Source: JBFLYE01 sp040756715 [NCBI: bacterium] (GTDB lineage Bacteria; UBA9089; UBA9088). From it: 9,228 nt of DNA. The stretch covers positions 1-9,228 of the forward strand of contig JBFLYE010000215.1 in NCBI GenBank assembly GCA_040756715.1. The letters are read 5' to 3'. The number at the start of each line of letters is the position of its first letter. Positions within the stretch are counted from its first letter, which is position 1. The notes below the pieces were generated by a model. That model was not told where the DNA came from and made no database searches. It saw only the letters and a program-made list of their open reading frames with translations. Shown here piece by piece: positions 5,793-9,228 of this stretch. The translations under genes were made by a program, and so were the position numbers.

Positions 5793-6349
5793 GGAGATAT
5801 ACCTTTGTTTTAGACCCATTGGTCATTATTTTAAAAAAAATGGGTCTTTCTCCCAATGCATTAAGTATTATCGGCTTAATTATGTGTATTGCCTCAGGTT
5901 TTTGTTTTGCCATTGGGGATTTTATCTGTGGGAGCCTTTCCCTTCTTATTGCTGGATTACTTGATATATTGGATGGCAAACTCGCTAGAGACTCCCCACT
6001 TCCGACTTCCGACTCCCGACTTTATTTTGGTGCATTCCTTGATTCCTCCCTTGACAGATATGGCGATTCTTTTGTATTCTTTGGGATTATCTATCATTAT
6101 TTAGAAAACCATATTTTGGTAATTGTTTCTTTATTTAGCCTTATGGGTGCTTATCTTACAAGCTATATCAAGGCAAGGGCAGAGAAATGGATCAAGATAA
6201 ATGTTGGTCTCTTGGAAAGGCCAGAAAGAATTATCTTGCTGATAATTGGAGGGCTTACACGGATGGATATAGCCTTGTGGATACTGGCAATACTTGGAAA
6301 CATAACCGCAATCCAAAGGATTATCTATGTAATGCGGAATGCAGAATAA
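5774..6349 (+). CDS. CDP-alcohol phosphatidyltransferase, phosphatidylinositol-phosphate synthase type
   Basis: This membrane enzyme of 191 aa probably joins inositol-1-phosphate to CDP-diacylglycerol, giving phosphatidylinositol phosphate and CMP. The family signature is complete in its key residues: Asp64, Asp67, Gly68, Ala71, Arg72, then Gly86, Asp90, Asp94 (DILDGKLAR ... GAFLDSSLD). SYIKARAE (130-137) and ERPER (148-152) match the mycobacterial PgsA1-type phosphatidylinositol-phosphate synthase and archaetidylinositol-phosphate synthase rather than phosphatidylglycerol-phosphate synthase, and the inositol-phosphate synthase gene lies 29 nt downstream. Hydrophobic segments fall at about 33-63, 99-127 and 153-185. 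The start ATG overlaps the endonuclease stop and has GGAAAG at 5765-5770. Oddly, 13 residues separate Arg72 from Gly86, where the signature normally has 8 or 9; the extra ones come from an in-frame heptamer tract (5991-6021). All metal-binding residues remain, so activity is plausible but not certain. Phosphatidylglycerol-phosphate synthase is the less likely alternative. Confidence 0.85.
   Translation: MIGSFGRRYTFVLDPLVIILKKMGLSPNALSIIGLIMCIASGFCFAIGDFICGSLSLLIAGLLDILDGKLARDSPLPTSDSRLYFGAFLDSSLDRYGDSFVFFGIIYHYLENHILVIVSLFSLMGAYLTSYIKARAEKWIKINVGLLERPERIILLIIGGLTRMDIALWILAILGNITAIQRIIYVMRNAE
5991..6021 (-). repeat. Heptamer tandem-repeat tract inside the phosphatidyltransferase gene
   Basis: On the plus strand the units are ACTCCCC, ACTTCCG, ACTTCCG, ACTCCCG and a partial ACT; on the minus strand this is a CGGRAGT repeat, related to CAGGAGT at 3818-3831 but in the opposite orientation. 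It is in frame and encodes D-S-P-L-P-T-S-D-S-R-L (residues 73-83), in the loop between the two halves of the catalytic signature. Confidence 0.7.
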
Positions 6350-6378
6350 AAAAATCCAAAATAAAACGGGAGGTAAAG

Positions 6379-7500
6379 ATGAAGAAGATTAAAGTTGCCA
6401 TTGTGGGGGTTGGGAATTGTGCAAGTTCCCTAATTCAGGGGATTGAGTATTACAAAGGGAAATCACAAGATGAGGTAATCGGGCTGATGCACCATAATTT
6501 GGGTGGTTATAAGCCAGAGGATATTGAATTTATAACAGCCTTTGATATTGATAAAAGAAAGGTAAATCTTGATTTATCAAGCGCAATATTTCAGAAGCCT
6601 AATTGCACAAAGAAGATCTGCAATGTGCCATTTATGAATGTAAAGGTTGAGCTTGGATTTTTATTGGATGGTGTAGCAAGGCATATGCTAAATTATCCAG
6701 AGGAGCAAACATTTGTCATTGATGAATATTTGGATGATTTTGTTCCCGATGATAAAAGGAGCGAGGCAATGGAAAGGATTGTTAAAATCCTAAAGGAAAA
6801 GGGTGCAGAGATTTTAATAAATTACCTGCCGGTTGGCTCCCAGCATGCCACAGAATTCTACATCGAATGTGCCTTAGAAGCAGGATGCGGGGTAATAAAT
6901 TGTATACCGGTATTTATTGCCTCAAATAAAGATTGGGAGAAAAAATTTAAGGAAAGAAACCTTCCCATTATTGGCGATGATATAAAATCTCAGGTGGGAG
7001 CAACCATTGTCCATCGGGTTTTAACCAAGCTATTTGAGGATAGGGGGGTTTTGCTTGAGAGGACATACCAGCTAAACACAGGAGGAAATACAGATTTCTT
7101 AAATATGCTAAACAGAGATAGGCTGGCCTCTAAAAAAATTTCAAAGACGCAATCGGTCCAATCCCAGCTTAAAACCCCTTTAGCTCCTGAAAACATCCAC
7201 ATTGGTCCCTCTGACTATGTCCCCTGGCAAAAGGATAACAAGGTATGCTTTATACGGATGGAGGGAAGGGGTTTTGCCGATATTCCATTAAACCTTGAGT
7301 TAAGGCTCTCGGTTGAAGATAGCCCAAATTCTGCGGGTGTGGCAATTGATGCAATAAGATGCCTTAAGCTTGCTCTGGAGAGAAAAATAGGAGGGGTAAT
7401 AATTGGCCCCTCATCCTATTTTATGAAATCTCCACCCAAGCAATTTTCGGATACAGAGGCAAGAAGGCTTACTGAGAAGTTTATTGCTAATAAAACCTAA
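6379..7500 (+). CDS. ino1: Inositol-3-phosphate synthase (myo-inositol-1-phosphate synthase)
   Basis: This NAD-dependent cytoplasmic enzyme converts glucose-6-phosphate to 1D-myo-inositol 3-phosphate (L-inositol-1-phosphate), the headgroup precursor for inositol lipids. The 373-aa product has the compact prokaryotic length. It shows the Rossmann motif VGVGNCASSL (9-18) with acidic Asp56 after the second strand, NYLPVGSQ (148-155), GDDIKSQVGAT (199-209), NTGGNTDFLNM (233-243), IGPSDYVPW (275-283) and VEDSPNSAGV (312-321), all typical of the actinobacterial, archaeal and Thermotoga-type enzyme. The start ATG 6379 has the strong ribosome binding site GGGAGGT (6368-6374) at 4-5 nt; the longer reading frame from 6187 lies inside the preceding gene and adds 64 residues without family character. 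It sits between the phosphatidyltransferase and a PH-like protein gene, whose ATG overlaps its TAA by one base. The substrate for downstream lipid synthesis is inferred from context. Confidence 0.95.
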   Translation: MKKIKVAIVGVGNCASSLIQGIEYYKGKSQDEVIGLMHHNLGGYKPEDIEFITAFDIDKRKVNLDLSSAIFQKPNCTKKICNVPFMNVKVELGFLLDGVARHMLNYPEEQTFVIDEYLDDFVPDDKRSEAMERIVKILKEKGAEILINYLPVGSQHATEFYIECALEAGCGVINCIPVFIASNKDWEKKFKERNLPIIGDDIKSQVGATIVHRVLTKLFEDRGVLLERTYQLNTGGNTDFLNMLNRDRLASKKISKTQSVQSQLKTPLAPENIHIGPSDYVPWQKDNKVCFIRMEGRGFADIPLNLELRLSVEDSPNSAGVAIDAIRCLKLALERKIGGVIIGPSSYFMKSPPKQFSDTEARRLTEKFIANKT

Positions 7501-7880
7501 TGGATAATGTTTTGGAAGAAATAGTTAAATGGCTGAATCATTTTTTTAAGGCTTCAATTCCTGTTATCGCTGTTATTATCGCATTGGCTTCTTGCTTTAC
7601 CATAAGATACGAGCTTTCAGATGATGCACTCAAGATAAAGATATTTGGCTTCTCTGTAAAAAGGCTTCCCTATCGGAATATTGTCGATGTAAAAATTGGC
7701 TATCCATTTTGGGGTGAAAACTTCTGCCGTCTAATCTGGCGCTTTTGGGATATCAAAAGCTATGTAACCATCCATCATAAGGGCTTTTTATTTAAAAATA
7801 CAACCATTACCCCAGAAAACCCAGAGGAATTTATAAGAGAGCTTAAGGAGAGGCTTAAGATTTTTGGAATTGCAACATAA
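7500..7880 (+). CDS. Small membrane-anchored protein resembling bacterial PH domains
   Basis: This 126-aa protein has one membrane helix at about residues 18-34 (KASIPVIAVIIALASCF), then a beta-rich domain: IRYELSDDALKIKIFGFSVKRLPYRNIVDVKIG (35-67, read as strands), YVTIHHKGFLFKNTTITP (88-105) and a final helix ENPEEFIRELKERLKIFG (106-123). The order 'YEL-dd-L-ki ... r-ipy-nI-dV ... itp-ep-eeFi-eL' is the pattern of bacterial PH-domain-like proteins (DUF304/bPH). The function of these is mostly unknown; several are membrane-associated. It begins at an ATG sharing one base with the inositol-phosphate synthase stop and has no good ribosome binding site, so it is probably translated by coupling. 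Being the last gene of the inositol-lipid segment, it could act at the membrane with that pathway, but this is inference. The next gene has its own promoter, so transcription probably ends or weakens here. Confidence 0.7.
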   Translation: MDNVLEEIVKWLNHFFKASIPVIAVIIALASCFTIRYELSDDALKIKIFGFSVKRLPYRNIVDVKIGYPFWGENFCRLIWRFWDIKSYVTIHHKGFLFKNTTITPENPEEFIRELKERLKIFGIAT

Positions 7881-7882
7881 AT

Positions 7883-7911
7883 TTGACTTCATATTCTTTT
7901 AACTATATAAC
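7883..7911 (+). promoter_or_regulatory. Sigma70-type promoter for metK
   Basis: TTGACT (7883-7888), a 17-nt spacer and TATAAC (7906-7911) lie in the 50-nt gap before metK. The -10 ends 19 nt before the ATG, exactly as at the clpP-operon promoter (300-305 to 325), so the leader would again be only about 13 nt, starting close to the ribosome binding site AAAAGGAGGAT (7915-7925). The gap is too short for a SAM riboswitch. Confidence 0.6.
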
Positions 7912-7930
7912 CATAAAAGGAGGATAAAAT

Positions 7931-9061
7931 ATGAAAAGGGATTATTTTTTTACCTCAGAGTCAGTTACAGAGGGACATCCCGATAAGATTGCCGACCAGA
8001 TATCTGATGGAATCTTGGATGCAATTATAAAGGATGACCCAATGGCAAGGGTTGCCTGTGAGACATTTGTAACCACAGGCCTTACATTTATCGCAGGCGA
8101 GATAACAACCTCAACCTATATTGAGATTCCAGCTATAGCCAGGGAGGTAATTAAAGACATTGGCTATACAAATGCTGATTATGGCTTTAACTATGAGGAT
8201 TGTGCGGTAATCACAGCCATTCATGGCCAATCGCCAGATATTGCCCAGGGTGTTGATACAGGTGGTGCAGGTGATCAGGGGATGATGTTTGGCTATGCCA
8301 CGGATGAGACGCCTGAATTTATGCCAATGCCCATATTGTTAGCACACAAGCTTACGCGTAGGCTTGCTTATGCAAGGAAGGAGAGGATTTTGGATTGGTT
8401 AAGGCCAGATGGAAAGAGCCAGGTTACCATAGAATATATTGAGGGAAAGCCAAAAAGGGCATCTGCTATTGTTATTTCAACCCAGCATGACCCGGATATT
8501 GAATATACAGACCTTAAGGATGCTATTATGGATGAGGTAATAAAAAAGGTAATCCCAGAGCATTTTATAGACAGGGAGACAAAATTCTACATCAATCCAA
8601 CCGGAAGGTTTGTTATCGGAGGCCCACAGGGAGATACAGGTCTTACGGGAAGAAAAATAATGGTTGATACATATGGTGGATTTGGCGCACACGGCGGTGG
8701 ATCCTTCTCGGGAAAAGACCCAACCAAGGTTGACCGCTCTGCCTCATACATGGCAAGATACATCGCAAAGAATATTGTTGCCTCTGGCATTGCAAGGATA
8801 TGTGAGGTCCAGCTATCATATGCCATTGGTGTTGCCGAGCCTTTATCTATTATGGTCAATACAAAGGGAACAGCCAAAAAAGAAGAGAAAGAGATAGTTA
8901 ATGATATAAAAAAGAATTTTGACCTTACCCCAAAGGGGATAATCCAAACCCTCAACCTAAGAAGGCCAATATACCGAAAAACAGCCTCCTATGGACACTT
9001 TGGAAGGGAGGAAAAGGAGTTTACCTGGGAGAAGACGGATAAGAAGGAGGCATTTTTGTAA
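7931..9061 (+). CDS. metK: S-adenosylmethionine synthetase
   Basis: MetK makes S-adenosylmethionine from methionine and ATP in the cytoplasm, the methyl donor for DNA, RNA and protein methylation, including the methyltransferase encoded in this window. The 376-aa product is close to the usual 380-400. It starts [20 protein letters not shown] (5-24) with the ATP-site HPDK (16-19). The family signature [12 protein letters not shown] (112-123) and the phosphate-loop [16 protein letters not shown] (255-270) are intact, followed by [12 protein letters not shown] (273-284) and a normal C-terminus ending near SYGHFGRE (353-360). ATG 7931 has an ideal ribosome binding site (AAAAGGAGGAT, 7915-7925) and a promoter just upstream, so it is probably transcribed independently of the preceding operon. 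A partner such as ahcY is not seen before the window ends; 167 nt of non-coding sequence follow. Confidence 0.97.
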   Translation: MKRDYFFTSESVTEGHPDKIADQISDGILDAIIKDDPMARVACETFVTTGLTFIAGEITTSTYIEIPAIAREVIKDIGYTNADYGFNYEDCAVITAIHGQSPDIAQGVDTGGAGDQGMMFGYATDETPEFMPMPILLAHKLTRRLAYARKERILDWLRPDGKSQVTIEYIEGKPKRASAIVISTQHDPDIEYTDLKDAIMDEVIKKVIPEHFIDRETKFYINPTGRFVIGGPQGDTGLTGRKIMVDTYGGFGAHGGGSFSGKDPTKVDRSASYMARYIAKNIVASGIARICEVQLSYAIGVAEPLSIMVNTKGTAKKEEKEIVNDIKKNFDLTPKGIIQTLNLRRPIYRKTASYGHFGREEKEFTWEKTDKKEAFL

Positions 9062-9083
9062 AATAATGATATACCAAAAATCT

Positions 9084-9124
9084 TAAGTCATTCTATGGAG
9101 ATTTATAGTATCTTCCATTACTTA
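9084..9124. terminator. Imperfect hairpin after metK, possible terminator
   Basis: ATGGA-GAT (9095-9102) can pair with ATC-T-TCCAT (9110-9118, one bulged base) around a 7-nt loop, and an outer TAAGT (9084-9088) can pair with ACTTA (9120-9124). On the plus strand no T-run follows; on the minus strand a run of five T (complement of 9076-9080) follows, so it would suit a minus-strand gene entering from the right better than metK. Weak evidence. Confidence 0.25.
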
Positions 9125-9144
9125 GTGCAAAAATAGTATTTAAG

Positions 9145-9228
9145 AAATTTTGAATTCTAAATTTTGAATTTTGGATTGAAGGTTTAAGTTTTATAAAATT
9201 TTGAATTCTAAATTTTGAATTTTGGATT
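9145..9228. repeat. AT-rich direct repeats built of 7-nt units
   Basis: A 33-bp sequence at 9145-9177 recurs without mismatch at 9196-9228, period 51 bp, with an 18-nt spacer. Each copy is itself heptameric: AATTTTG, AATTCTA, AATTTTG, AATTTTG, then GATT. The second copy ends at the window edge, so the tract may continue. The preceding stretch 9062-9144 holds no gene I can support, only the weak hairpin. Confidence 0.75.

Noticed and set aside
6187-6378. Longer start for inositol-3-phosphate synthase
   Set aside because: The 64 added residues come from another frame of the phosphatidyltransferase gene; ATG 6379 has a strong GGGAGGT ribosome binding site and begins the Rossmann fold.
7881-7930. 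SAM riboswitch before metK
   Set aside because: The gap is only 50 nt and is filled by a promoter and ribosome binding site; no room for an aptamer and no hairpins.
8477-8955. Minus- and plus-strand open frames inside metK
   Set aside because: Shadows of a highly conserved gene; their sequences are low-complexity by-products of the MetK codons.
9145-9228. CRISPR array
   Set aside because: Only two 33-bp copies with an 18-nt spacer, an AT-rich sequence with internal 7-nt periodicity, and no cas gene; simple tandem repeats explain it better.

Overview
This is an AT-rich, densely packed bacterial window with one truncated gene on the minus strand and eight genes on the plus strand. The bacterial-type ClpP, MetK and RodA (SEDS) proteins indicate a bacterium. 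Heptanucleotide repeat tracts, long HEAT-repeat proteins and an inositol-lipid gene pair suggest an uncultivated or candidate-phylum lineage, but I cannot place it further. No tRNA, rRNA, CRISPR array or transposase gene is visible.

Layout. Positions 1-221 hold the 5' end of a rodA-like gene on the minus strand, which runs off the window. A 103-nt divergent intergenic region (222-324) carries a clear sigma70-type promoter for the plus strand and a weaker one for rodA. The plus-strand run has an unknown 143-aa protein (325-756), ClpP protease (759-1361), an 825-aa HEAT-repeat protein (1361-3838), a DNA methyltransferase (3835-5010), a probable PD-(D/E)XK restriction endonuclease (5007-5777), a CDP-alcohol phosphatidyltransferase of the phosphatidylinositol-phosphate synthase type (5774-6349), inositol-3-phosphate synthase (6379-7500) and a small membrane-anchored protein resembling bacterial PH domains (7500-7880). 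After a 50-nt gap with its own promoter comes metK (7931-9061), then about 170 nt of non-coding AT-rich repeats. Gaps from 325 to 7880 are at most 29 nt, and several joints are stop/start overlaps, so this looks like one long transcription unit.

How the genes work together. Inositol-3-phosphate synthase makes inositol-1-phosphate from glucose-6-phosphate. The phosphatidyltransferase next to it has the motifs expected to join that product to CDP-diacylglycerol, so the pair encodes the first two steps of phosphatidylinositol synthesis, a lipid best known in bacteria from Actinobacteria. The methyltransferase and endonuclease form a compact restriction-modification (RM) module that appears to have been inserted between the HEAT gene and the phosphatidyltransferase gene. 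The first 19 bases of the methyltransferase gene resemble the first 19 bases of the phosphatidyltransferase gene (16 of 19), and all three joints are ATGA overlaps, so translational coupling seems to have survived the insertion.

The most unusual features are (i) the RM module with its duplicated edge, (ii) a heptamer tandem-repeat tract lying in frame inside the catalytic signature of the phosphatidyltransferase, (iii) a related heptamer tract that encodes the tail of the HEAT protein and also supplies the methyltransferase ribosome binding site, and (iv) an exact 33-bp direct repeat, also built of 7-nt units, at the right edge.
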